Assembly (NCBI GenBank): GCA_033961575.1
Contig: CM066733.1
Coordinates: forward strand, 104,561,921 to 104,625,920
Reading direction: 5' to 3'
Length of the DNA: 64,000 nt
Origin: Aselliscus stoliczkanus
Lineage: Eukaryota > Chordata > Mammalia > Chiroptera > Hipposideridae
The notes under the pieces: model-generated
The model's database searches: none
Told to the model about the DNA's origin: nothing
What the model saw: only the letters and a program-made list of their open reading frames with translations
Translations under genes and position numbers: made by a program
In this document: positions 10,251-21,280 of the stretch, piece by piece
Layout of the letters: the number at the start of each line of letters is the position of its first letter
Numbering within the stretch: position 1 is the stretch's first letter

Positions 10251-11467
10251 CCCCGTCCCCTACCCCTGTGATACCTTTCCTGCTCTGTTCTTGTTTACAG
10301 ATGAGCTATTATCATTGAATCAAAGGTATTTTACTCTTTAAAGCTTCCACTCACTTTATTTTCTCAAGGTTAGGCAATAACAGGTGAATGTCACAGTCAG
10401 AATTTTTAGAAGAGTCACAATGGTGGTAGATGGCAAAAGGTCAGTCGAGCTGTTCTTGCTTCAGGAGTGAACTGTGTGACAAACTCCTTCATGAATAGTC
10501 CATTGTAATTGACATCCCAGGGCTTTATTCTGGGCCATTATTTTTCAAGGGACTAGTCTTTGAATAAGCTGTAATCAAGGCCAGGAATAGTTTCTACCCT
10601 TGTTTTGATTTCGTCAGTGTACTGACTTTCAAGTTTTAGAGGAGTGTTTTTCATGGACTATCTTTAAAAAATCTAGCTCTTTTATGTACTCTTTTTAATG
10701 TTTTGAGTATGTGGGTTTTTTTTATTCACAAACTGGTCTGTTTTTGATCCTAACAAGGAGTCTGGTGATGTTATATCTGAGTCTGGTACCAAATTTGAAG
10801 AGAGAACTTGTAAACCATTTGGCTATTCAACCCACACTGTCATCTAGTGGCAATTTTTTCAACTACAGCTAGCTGTGGCACAAGTACATAACTTGAACCT
10901 TTGGGGTTTATAACTAGGCAATTCATCCTTGATTCCAATGAGTCCATTTTCTGAGTAATATTGTTTAAAGTATAAAACTCTTTTTATTCACATTGATTAG
11001 TCTCACTGTCAGTGGACCATGGCACTGTATTACAAGTTTTCTTGGTAGATATTTAGAATTTGTTGGCTTTTCCTCCTTATATATTTTGTATCCATCAGTT
11101 AGGTCATTCTGATGGTGATTGGTTATAATTTACTCAGAACATCATGAATATGAACTCTAGGTACTTTCTAAAAATTTTGCCTTTAATAAGTATAATGAAT
11201 TTTTATTAAAATCGAGTGAGTTCTCTGAAGAAATCTTTAGATGTTTTTATTAATTTAAGGAGGGCAAATATGACATTTGGAAAGTTTTGAGGGAATACTT
11301 ACTAGATTTTAATAGAATTGAAACATATGAATTAATATTAACCTTTATACATTTCACAATAAAATTAGAGTAGTTTTTATAAAATTCACTGTACTCTTGT
11401 AACATAATATCAATCTTAAAAGCTTCTAATAAGTTAGTCATAAATTGAATAAGGTATTGAAATATTA
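10251..11467. other. Unclassified sequence
   Basis: No gene recognised. It could be degraded internal retroviral or unique sequence. No frame above 63 codons and no domain recognised. Confidence 0.4.
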
Positions 11468-11482
11468 CAGACCCATAAACTT

Positions 11483-11987
11483 TTTTTTTATTGGGGGAGG
11501 AAAACAGTGTTGGGGAACTGGGGAAGGGGACCAGCCAAGTTGTTGTTCTTCAGTCTTAGTTGTGGAGGGCGCCAGTTGCCATGTGGTTGCCTGTCAGCAG
11601 CTCATGGCCTCTAAGCTCAAGGTGCTGTTGTGTTCAATCTTAGTTGTGAGTGTGTGTAGCCACCATCCCACGCTGGAGTCAAACCAGCAGCCTTGTTGTT
11701 AAGAGTACAGGCTCTATCCACTGAGCCATCCAGGCGGCAGCTCAGCCTCAAGGTGCAGAGTTCAATCTTAGTTGCTGGCGAGAATAGCCCACCATCAAAC
11801 AGGCAGTTTTGTTGTTAAGAGCATGTGCTCTCACCAGCTAAGCCATTCTACCACCTGTTGGCAGCTCAGTGACAGCTCAGCTTGGGCACAGCATCACTGG
11901 CCATGTGGGGATTGAACCAGTGGCCCTGTTGCTCAGAGCTTGCACTCTTAAGCTAACTCTTAACCAACTGAGCCACTCTGCTGGTCC
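11483..11987 (-). mobile_element. 505-bp multi-module tRNA-derived SINE, minus strand
   Basis: One retroposed unit with target-site duplication cagaccca(t)aaactt at 11468-11482 and 11988-12002 (14 of 15 identical). Read in reverse it holds three tRNA-head-like modules, ending at about 11735 (ACTGAGCCATCC), 11850 (GCTAAGCCATTC) and 11985 (CAACTGAGCCACTCTGCTGGTCCC). Its 3' end is the shared TTCCCCAA...CCCCAATAAAA tail. Related copies are at 39028-39440 and 50061-50491. Confidence 0.9.
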
Positions 11988-12002
11988 CAGACCCATGAAC
12001 TT

Positions 12003-12514
12003 AATATTATCTTGTGGTTATATACCTATGGTTATATCCCTATGAATACCCATGGTTATATACCTATGAATATCTATTGTTATTATTTAAGATTTATGAA
12101 AGTATTCATGTGTTGGGCTAAGTTGCCAATATTATATACACATAGTTATTCTATTTCATATAAAGTATTTATAAGGCTATCTCAAGTTATTTCATTACTG
12201 TTATATAATTGCTTGTTCAGGTATTTACCAACAAAACTATTTAAGTTTTGGATGATAAAATATCATGTGCTCTTTTTCATAATAGTGTTGGACCTAGAAG
12301 ACAGTGTTTTAATGATGGCCTCTATTATTAAGATCTTTCCATGGTTAATCTGTTAGAAAAAAGTTTTGAGTGTAAAATGACAAGGATAAAGAATTTCTAT
12401 AGGGATAATGAGATGAATGACTCCTACTTCTTAATTTTCTTGTAATAGTTGAAATTCCAGAAACATTTTAAACTTTACTGTTTCCTTTGATTTTAAAGTA
12501 ACACAAACTCATAA
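12003..12514. other. AT-rich unclassified sequence with short local repeats
   Basis: 12015-12090 contains near-repeats of ATACC(T/C)ATGGTTATATACCTATGAATA. No gene or mobile element recognised. The 114-codon frame at 12012 runs through these repeats. Confidence 0.5.
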
Positions 12515-12606
12515 CTTTGTTTTGTTCACTGCTATATCCCTGGCACCCAGAAAATTACTTGCCATATTGTGAATACTTAATAAATATCTGTCAAGTGAAT
12601 GAATCA
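12515..12606 (+). mobile_element. L2 3' end, plus strand
   Basis: Matches the classic L2 ending: CACTGCTATATCCCTGGCACCCAGAAA...GAATACTTAATAAATATCTGTCAAGTGAATGAAT. Ancient LINE fossil with no coding content. Confidence 0.7.
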
Positions 12607-12689
12607 TAAATATTCAAATGATATGGAGACTTCCTTAATTTAATCCCATAGAAATAATCATTGTTGACAATTTACTGTCTATTCCTCTA

Positions 12690-13150
12690 AGTTTTTAACA
12701 CATTTACTTGAATACTATATTTTTTAAAAAGAGATTACACTTTATCTTTCAACTTTATCTTTCACGTAACAACATATCTGTGCCAGTACATGGGTACCTA
12801 CATTATTCTTTTTAAATGGATATATAGTATTTAATTGTATAAATAAGTCATCGCTCATTTAGTCAGCCATCTACTGGGATGTTTGGTTTGTTACCACTGT
12901 TTTCTTTGTTTGCAAATATAGAATATTGTGTAACAAACATCTGTGTATATGTATGTGTATGCAAAGCTGTGTTTGTGTGTTTGCACACGTGCATATGTGT
13001 ATGCAATCATTTAACTAGAGGATACATTCATAGAGGTAGAATTGCTGAGTCAAAAGAAATAACCACTAAAATAACCAATACTACTAAACTTCCCTCCAAA
13101 ATTAGTTAACAATATTGGAATTCCTTTTCTCCAACACTTTTGCCAATATT
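12690..13150 (-). mobile_element. Ancient L1 ORF2 3' region, minus strand
   Basis: Reversed L1 landmarks appear in order: CAGCCATCTACTGGGATGTTTGGTTTG, AGAGGTAGAATTGCTGAGTCAAAAG, CCTCCAAAATTAGTTAAC. Interrupted by a TG-rich low-complexity patch at 12943-13005. Same segment type as 4370-4920. Confidence 0.6.
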
Positions 13151-16100
13151 GATTAGAAATTGATCTTAACTGAAATAGAAATAAATGGAATAATTATTAC
13201 TTAATCTGATAAATGACATCTCAATTGTGAATATTCTGTTAAAAAAATTTCTGCTTTTAAATTTATATTGTAATTAGAGTTCCACCTTATCAAATAGTTT
13301 TTGATTGTTCAAGCTTTAATTGATATAATTTTGAAAGCTCCAGAGTGTAAACTAGTAATTCACAGAGCTCACATTGTTTCAAAGAATAAAGTAAAGTAAT
13401 TTTGTACATCAGTTTTGCAAACTCACACCTCTCATCATTAATGTTATTTTGCAAATTACATTTACTTAATCCTTAAACAATGTAATTTCTTAGAGAAAAA
13501 AATTGCATTTTATAAAAATAGATTATTAAGAAGAACGAATCAAACCTATTTTGCAATCTTACTAAAAATCAGTAACATCAGTAACATTTGTATTTATTAT
13601 TCCTATTGCCTGTTTTCTAAAACAATCGCCAAATAATATTAAGTTGTAAGAAGAAGGTACAGATAAAACAAGACATTTTTGGTATACTTTTTTTCTTGGT
13701 CTTCCAGTTTAGTGAGAAGGGTGGCTGGGACATTTGCATCTAGTATTGCATAATGAGAACAATGCAAAATGATTGCAGCTCATGTAAAAGACAGGGTGGC
13801 ATGTTTTCAGTTTTAATGGGGACACTCAGAAAACTTCCAATTCTTCCTGACATTTCTTATAGCCAAATAAACGTGGTCTAGGTTGGAGTGTCTATTATGA
13901 AAATAAGAGGAGAGCAAGTCAATTATATTTCAATGACTGAATAGCCAGGGGTCCTCATTAAAATGATCAGAAAGATTGCAGTGTTGCTTTCCTCTGTGTA
14001 ACTGCTGATTAAGTTGTATGAGAATGACATGGCCTTTTGGGGAGCAAGCCTGAGTGTGCTTTAATATCTGGAGCCAGAAACTGTTTACTCCTCTCAGAGC
14101 GAAATGTGTACTACCTTGAGAAAGAAGAATATTTTTTTTCTCTTGTTGGATGGTGGACTTGGGAATTATGCATATGGAATTTGTTAAGGTTGTTGTAGAA
14201 AGGCTTGAACTTGCACTTTGCTGTAAGAAAAATGCCCTTTAATATGGTAATGAAAAGGGATACTTCTCTTATATTGACTTCTATCCATTAGATCTAGTTT
14301 GTTAGAGTAATGTTTATAATGCAAATAAATGAATGTGTTTAAGGAATATTTAGTTTATGAATCCACTACGATTCTTTTTAAAATTTCTACTTACCAGTTT
14401 TTTTTTATTTTTTGTGGGGGGGCGGGAGGCATAAAATATTTTGAGGAAAATTATTATCTGTTTTTCCTTTTCCATTTGCATGCAGAGACAATATAGGTTA
14501 ACATAGCAACATAACTTAAAGAGAACAAACCAACTGCTTAACAGAACAGACCGTTACTTGATTTTTATATTTTTTAACAGTTGAGAATGACAGCCTCCGA
14601 TTCAAAACCAGGTCTCAATAGTTAAGATACCAATGTAACCAAACTCCTCAAGTACGTGTTGCATACATGTTAAGATACATAAGTCCCTGAGTCTTCATTG
14701 AATTTCTAATATTGTATATTTTTTTAAAAAAAGAGTGATCTACAAAATTCATAACATGACTCAAGCTCACAGTATAAAGTGACTGAGTTTTTAGTTCTGT
14801 AGTAACACTGAAATGAACTATGATTGTATTTTTTAATGGTATCTATCTGTTCCCAGCCAATGAATTGTATTTTAATTGATTACCTATAGTTTGCATAAAT
14901 ACTAAAACAGAAAGGTGTTAACATTATAAACATAGCACTAAGACATATTAAAAGTATATCAACCTCAGTTAGTGTGCTTCAAATAAGTGAAAAAAATTTC
15001 TACTAGTCACAAAGCTAATTAGCTCAAAATCTTTGTGTGAGTACAAAATTTCTCTTTCTGTCTCTCTGTCTTTCTGCTAATGTTACTGGTTAACCTGGTA
15101 AGAGTAGTAAAACCCATTTATTAATCTAGACATGCCGGAAAAAAAAAGAGCACTGTGGCTGAATTTTATGTCAATCAGTCTTCATAGCATTATATATCAT
15201 TAAAACTACCTAAGGTAAATATTCAATATTTAATATATCAAGTGATTTGAGTTTTGGGATTGATTTTCCTGATACTTCAATTGAAAGTGCAAGTCAGGAC
15301 TCTTTTATGTTATCATGTTATAATTTCACTTCTATTAAATAACTACATTGCAAAGTTGACTGCACTGTCAAGTATGTTTCAAATAATAGGAAAACAGGGT
15401 TATCATGATGTCTTTTTTTTTTTTTTGGGTCGCTATTTTGACATGCAATTCACTGTGAAAGAAAGAACACAATGGGTTGCAGCCTGGATTAAAGGAGCCC
15501 AATTATGTGCTTCTCAAATACACCACAGAATTTAGCAGTGCACAGATTTTATAATAATATCATTGTGTTCTGTAGTTTTCATCAGATTTATGCCTTGACT
15601 AAATAAAATTTGAACAATGTCTCTATCCTTTCTGTATTAAAAGGGAATAAAATATCTATGTAAGCCTTTAAAATAGGTTCCCTTTCACACCTACATTGCT
15701 CCTGGTTTTAGGATAAATGCTGTTTCCTTTACTGAAAGGTTTTGCACAGAATCAAGAAATTGTCACTCCTCAGAAAAGTGCTGGGCTAGAGGTAGCGAGG
15801 GTGGATACAAGGCCTGATTTTCTTCCCACCACCCACAGTTTGTATTATACATAAACTCATGGGGGCAGATATGGCCATATCTGAAGCAGGTCCACCTTTC
15901 TCTGGCTGCAGTTCTAAAGCTGTGTCTTACTACACACTCATGTACTTCAAAACCAAATTTGATTAACATGTGGAATATACTGTTTAGCAACAGAGTGCAT
16001 ATATGATGCTGTCCTGTCATGTGTATAAGAAACATGGAACTGAAATAGGTATGCAACTTGTTTTGAGTAAGGGTAATAGGTATTGTTTAGGGTCAGGGCA

Positions 16101-16744
16101 GTGTATGTTCATTGGGACATGTGAGAACTTTGCCTTGTGACATACTCGTATGAAAGAGAGGTTAGCTGTAGGGAACTCCATCACAAAACTACAGCATCCA
16201 AGGGGGATAAAGTAACCTAATGCAATAACTGTGAACGCATGTTTAGACATGATAGATGTTGCATTATTGATGGTTTGTAATCATTGCTGTCTCATTTCCT
16301 GCTCTTTGAGTCATTTATTCCCTTCAAGCCTGATGTTAGAGATTCTAGGACTCAAAAGTGTGCTACAGACATGGAAAGGTTGAGAGGCACTGCTCTATGC
16401 TGCACTTCATTTTCAAGTATTAGGGCCATTTTCAGGAGGAAGTGTTCTTTCACAATAATAAAGTCAAATAAGTCTTGGACACAAATAAGTTAAACAGATT
16501 TCTTGATTGCAGGATTTCTTAACTTTTTAAGTATCCTAATGTGCATTTTGACTCTGGGTAAGATATCTAGGTTTCCTGAAACTTATTTAGTCCCGGACTC
16601 CTTCTTTTAGGAACAAGTAGTTTTTGGTATATAGTTTGGGAAATTGATTGGAAAAGACCATGAAGTCTCCCTTCTCCCCTGCATCCCACTCAACGAACAG
16701 AAAAATTTGTCGGGGAAACCTTAACATTCTCTATGAATGTACAG
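13151..16744. other. Longest stretch without a recognisable mobile element (~3.6 kb)
   Basis: No SINE, LINE, LTR or DNA transposon recognised in a window otherwise dense with them. Complex sequence around 13690-14350 carries an octamer ATTTGCAT at 13732-13739, with another at 14474-14481. A poly-T run lies at 15413-15426. The 97- and 93-codon frames (15763-16056 minus, 15254-15535 plus) show no known domain. Candidate conserved non-coding DNA, but conservation cannot be seen from one sequence. Confidence 0.4.
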
Positions 16745-17117
16745 TGAATCTCAACCTGGTGTACAGTAGAATCACCTGGGAAGATGAAAAAATTTTTTTT
16801 ATTTTGGTAAGAAACACATATCCAAAAGTTTACCATCTTAACTATTTTTAAGTGTATTGTTCAGTAGTGTTCAGTATATTCACAATGTTGTGAAAAATAT
16901 CTCCAGAACTTTTTCATATTGCAGAACTGAAACTATATCTATTAAACAACAGCTTCCTTTTTCTCCTCTCTTTAGCTCCTGGTATCTAGGAAGATGTTTA
17001 AACAATATAGATCCCAGAGGTTCCAACCCCAGGGATTCTGATTTAAGTGGTGTTGGAAAAATATTTTAAAAGCTGCTCAGGTAATTCTGTAATGCAGCTA
17101 CATTTCAGAACCATTGA
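16745..17117 (+). mobile_element. MER5A-like hAT-Charlie element, split by an L1
   Basis: The left part at 16745-16786 (TCTCAACCTGGTG...GAATCACCTGGGAAGATG) and the right part at 16997-17117 (CCAACCCCAGGGATTCTGATTTAA...TCAGAACCATTGAA) match the two ends of MER5A, a non-autonomous hAT transposon. They are separated by a 202-bp L1 insertion. This gives an age order: MER5A first, L1 second. Confidence 0.75.
16787..16988 (-). mobile_element. L1 3' end inserted in MER5A, minus strand
   Basis: Starts with a T-run and continues TTACCATCTTAACTATTTTTAAGTGTA, the reversed end of an old L1 3' UTR. Target-site duplication ggaagatg at 16779-16786 and 16989-16996. About 200 bp, strongly 5'-truncated. Confidence 0.75.
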
Positions 17118-17139
17118 ATATCATGCTTTTTGCGTCTTA

Positions 17140-17335
17140 GATTGAACTCAACACACATGTATTAAGAGCTGGAGTGCTGAGGCTAGAGCAATGAATAAGC
17201 CAGTCATTGCTGTCTGGGTCATAGTCCACAGGGGAGACTGACAGAACAGCAGTCAATGACAATCTGTGAGGAGTGCCATGAGGGAGGAGTGAATAGGGAC
17301 CCCAGGTAGCAATGAGCTGAAAGTGACCCTTCAAA
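17140..17335. repeat. Ancient mammalian interspersed repeat, class not assigned
   Basis: Carries a pattern seen in several places here (36545, 48180, 55860): agagcaatgaataagcc...ggggagactgacagaac...gaggagtgcc. These look like diverged copies of one old family that I cannot name with confidence. Confidence 0.4.
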
Positions 17336-18744
17336 ACATTTTCTCACTGAGTTAATGTTTCAATAACCTGATGCTGAATACAGGCAGTCTAGGGAAGAAA
17401 TTTAATATACCATGCCCCTGTACTATTTCATAGTGCTATTTAATAGCACTTTAATGTTTGTCACAAGTGATTTAATTTTAATTCTGAGATGAGAAAGACT
17501 ATATTTACAAATATTTACAATCTCAGTTTTAGATACTTAACGGCATTTTCTACTCCTGATATTTATCTTAAGCTTTCTATATGTTGTACTTGAGTGGTTT
17601 CTCAAATTTGAAAACACATTCTAAAAAGTTTTCTTAGTGTTCTTAATGTATTATTCTAACATATACCCACAAGTTCAATTCCATGTTGAGAAGTCAACTA
17701 TGGATATGATTAAGTTGAATGAAAACTTATTAGATGCTGGTTTTCTTGAGTTATATTGGTGATGAAACTAGAAGAAAAGGCCATAGACTAACTAAATCTG
17801 ATTATTTTATTGTCTTTTTCTTTTAACAGTTTATTTGTATTTAAAAGCAATATTTTATTTTTCTCCAAATGTTAAAATTTAAAATTTGAGAGTGAGTTAT
17901 AGCATATGAAATTATATGGCAAGTGTTCTTTCTGGAAAACAAATTTACTGCAAAAAGAAACCATAACTATCTCAGAATGGCCTCATGCCAACAATGAGCC
18001 TTCCATCCTGGGTATCCTTAGAATAATTGGTCTTTTAGTTGATTTGACTAACTGACAGCTAAGCCAATAATAATTACCTATGGCATGCTTTACTTTTTTA
18101 TTTTATATTGGGATAGTTTGCTAATGAATGACTGTATAGTATCTGTAAACAATTATATTTGACTATATTTGAATGCTTTGCTCTTCATTTAAATAATTCT
18201 GTATGGAAGTATGTTCACACATCAATAACTACAGAGGAGACTTTTTAATTTAATTAAAAGAAAAGCAGCACACCATGAGGCCTCTTTATAGTTAAACAAT
18301 TGTGACTTAAAATTTTATATTAATTTTGTCAATTTACCAGAATATCATTTCAACTTTATGACAAGCTTTCAGATTTTATTTAGGGACAGTCATAATTCAT
18401 AATATTATATTCTTAATAATTTATGATTTATGGTGTTCTTCAGTACACAAAAAATTCTAACCACTGGGAGTCTTTTATCTATTTATGATAAGGGTTTTTA
18501 GTAGTAATGTTTTCTCAATAACCAGTAGATCTAAATGGAGTCCTGTAGTTGGATTTAGCACTGTAGAAATGTACTGCAAGGTAATCTATGGACATATTAT
18601 ATTGACTAAATCAGAAATAAGGTAAGTTAATTTGAACAGAAAGAAAATGTTGGGCTATTATTTATAGTGATTCTATTTTATTGTTTTATTTCACTAAAAT
18701 ATTGTTGCACTTGGGTATTTAATAGCACTTTGATGTTTATTTGT
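17336..18744. other. Unique AT-rich sequence
   Basis: No gene or mobile element recognised. A ~37-bp segment at 17437-17473 recurs in altered form at 18716-18756. Confidence 0.5.
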
Positions 18745-18757
18745 CACAAGAGATTTT

Positions 18758-18871
18758 GTTTGTTTGTGTTTTTTTTTTGAGGGCAGTGTCACTGACCCTC
18801 ATATGTGGGACCAGAACCAGGGCCGCTGGCTTCCCAAGCCAGTGCTTAACCACCATGCCACTCGGCCGGCC
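18758..18871 (-). mobile_element. Short hairpin-tailed SINE, minus strand
   Basis: Target-site duplication cacaagagatttt at 18745-18757 and 18872-18884 (13 bp, perfect). Reads in reverse from T-rich tail, through GAGGGCAGTGTCACTG, to the CTCGGCCGGCCC head. Closely similar to 5140-5247. Confidence 0.92.
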
Positions 18872-18884
18872 CACAAGAGATTTT

Positions 18885-19460
18885 TTTTTTTTGTTAACTT
18901 TGTAATGTTTAGAAAAAATTGGTAACTGAAAAGAAATTTTAAATATTAGGAAATATATTATTTACTTGATTGAAGTCTAGTTCCTGACAGAATAATTAGA
19001 ATGGTAGATACAAAAGACAGTACTTCTACAGAAATTCAGATGTTACAGAGAAATAAAGTAATATAAGACATTATTTGCTGAGTTAAAAGTCACAGGAGGA
19101 TTCTATGTAAATGGCTATCACATTTGTTGTATCTAGTTTTCCCTTATGAGAGATCATTTAAAAATTTATGTATTGATCATAACAAAGTATATGCTATTCT
19201 GGAGTCTGAGGGTTGTTAAATAGGAATTCAATGGTCATGTTATTTTAAGGCATTCTTTGCTAACAGTATGCATAAATGTACAGATTTATACAAACTTTGT
19301 TATATTAATATTTCTATGTATGTGTGTGCATAATATATACCTTAATATTTTTAGTGTATTATGTCTCTGTGCCTTACGATAACAAATTTTAAACATGGTC
19401 ACTATATCATCTTACTACAAAGTTGTTTTGAAGATGTATGTAACTAGAAAAGTTATAATG
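18885..19460. other. Unique sequence between SINEs
   Basis: AT-rich with no recognised gene or element. Confidence 0.5.
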
Positions 19461-19473
19461 ATGTTAATTCTTT

Positions 19474-19576
19474 TGTTTTTTTTGAGGGCAGTGTCATTGG
19501 ACCTCATATGTGGGGCTGAACAGGGGCCGCTGGCTTCCCAAGCCAGCGCTTAACCACCACACCACTCGGCTGGCCC
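19474..19576 (-). mobile_element. Short hairpin-tailed SINE, minus strand
   Basis: Target-site duplication atgttaattcttt at 19461-19473 and 19577-19589 (13 bp). Slightly diverged (GGACCTCATATGTGGGGCTGAACAGG), with a lesion in the B-box region. Confidence 0.92.
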
Positions 19577-19704
19577 ATGTTAATTCTTTATACTTATTTA
19601 ATTTTGGATAGTTAGAATGTATAGCAATGTACTCCATAAGTATTTTACATAGTTCTGTGAATTATAGGCTGTTGGAACTGGGAGGATATTTCCAATCACC
19701 TAAT

Positions 19705-19878
19705 CCAGTGATTCCAATTAGGGGTGATTTTGTCTGGAATCATAATGTCTGGAAATATTTTTGATGCTATTGGCATCTAGTGAATAGAGGCCAAGGATTC
19801 TGCTAAACATGCAAACTATAGGAAAGCTCCTACAACAATTATCCAGCCCCAAATGTCAATAATATCAAAGTTGAACTC
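19705..19878 (+). mobile_element. MER20 hAT-Charlie fossil, plus strand
   Basis: Follows MER20 in order: CCAGTGATTCCAATTAGGGGTGATTTTG at the left end, TGGCATCTAGTGAATAGAGGCCAAGGATTCTGCTAAACAT in the middle, TTATCCAGCCCCAAATGTCAATAA at the right. Non-autonomous and coding-free. A reverse copy is at 58388. Confidence 0.8.
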
Positions 19879-20660
19879 TAACTCAGTCTATCTACCTATA
19901 TCTTAAGTAGCTCACATTTTTGGTGAAAAAATAAGTTTCAATATTTAGAAAATCAACAAGTTATAGTTATAGAAAACACCAGTGGATGTTTATCTTACTC
20001 TTTTCCTTTTAAAATATATAAATAAAAAAGTGTTATGAACTTGTTTGAGATAAAAAGTAATGAAGTTTCAAAGATTCCAGATGAATGTCCTTTTCAAGGA
20101 GACCATTATAGGAAATTAAAAACATAAGCTATTGATGAAAATATCACAAAATATTTCTAGAAATGCCTTAAAACAATTTTAGGAAAGACACAAAATCAAT
20201 TATATTTTATTTCAACATAAAAATTGGTATTGATTTGATAATTTGTTCCATCAATTTTGGTTGCAAAAGATGTATGACTTATCCTAAATCAAATCCTCTT
20301 TCAAAGACTGAGATTTGCCACAATTGAAGAGAATGAAGAATGTTCCAAGCTCTTGTTCCAAAATATTTTGTGCAATGGCAAATCCTTGCAGTAAATGCAG
20401 CCTCCTCAGACAACTTGCATAATGCTAACAGAATTCTGATTGTACAGGATCTGAGTATGACTGATTTTAAAAAGTCTAAGTTTGTACTCTACATGTTCAA
20501 ATATTTTTTTATACAAATACATAAGGCTATCTATATTTATGATTATAATCTGTTTTATGCTAACAAATTAAATGTTGTTTTAAACGTGCAATTCAGAAGT
20601 ATTATTTTTTTAAAAATAAAATTACAAACTGTGTGTGACTCTAACATATATACTGATCTT
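19879..20660. other. Unique AT-rich sequence
   Basis: No recognised element. The 107-codon frame at 20340-20663 has no recognisable domain and ends in a SINE flank, so it is treated as chance. Confidence 0.5.
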
Positions 20661-20669
20661 TGAAATAAA

Positions 20670-20777
20670 TTTTTTTTTTTTTTGAGGGCAGTGTCACTGG
20701 CCCTCATATGTGGGACCCAAACCAGGGCCGCTGGCTTTCCAAGCCAGCGCTTAACCATTGCGCCACTTGGCCAGCCC
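20670..20777 (-). mobile_element. Short hairpin-tailed SINE, minus strand
   Basis: Target-site duplication tgaaataaa at 20661-20669 and 20778-20786. Standard short-family structure. Only about 47 bp from the next SINE, in the same orientation. Confidence 0.92.
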
Positions 20778-20824
20778 TGAAATAAAAATTTAATTGGCAG
20801 GATCTCAAAAAGTCTCATAGTCTT

Positions 20825-21269
20825 TTTTTTTTTTTTTAAAGATTTTATTGGGGAATTGGTGGAGGGGAACAGCGTTGGGGAATCGGGGAAGGGGAACAGA
20901 CAAGTTGCCATCTTCTTGTTCTTCAGTTTTAGTTGCGGAGGATGTTGCTTCACTGTTGGTATCGTCATTGCGCTCTTCCTGGATGAGGCAGATCGGTCGC
21001 TGGCCTCTGGATGTCACTCATCGCGGCTATTGGCAGCTCACGCTTGGCTGCCAGCCACTCACGCTGGCTGTGGGCCACTCACTGCAGCCTATGGCAGCCC
21101 ACTGCAGCAGGGGCTGCAGCTACACCATCACCGGGGCTCGCACAGCCCAGCTCCAGGTGGAGCTGTTGTTAGCTGTAGAGGACAGTGTCACTGGCCCTCA
21201 TGTGGGATCCGAACCGGGGCCGCTGGCATCCCAAAACCAGTGCTTAACCAATGCGCCACTCGGCCGGCC
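20825..21269 (-). mobile_element. Composite ~445-bp SINE (short head + GC-rich body), minus strand
   Basis: Target-site duplication ctcatagtctt at 20814-20824 and 21270-21280. Read in reverse: the short-SINE head including its hairpin (GAGGGCCAGTGACACTG, about 21180-21269), then a GC-rich body with four ~20-bp quasi-repeats at 21025-21105, then the shared CCCCAATAAAATCTTT tail (AATAAA at 20844-20849). Other copies are at 24503, 43770 and 46431. The overlapping 142-codon frames are not genes. Confidence 0.92.
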
Positions 21270-21280
21270 CTCATAGTCTT

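Noticed and set aside
15254..16056. 93- and 97-codon frames as exons
   Set aside because: Opposite strands, no domain, no splice-site pairs I could defend.
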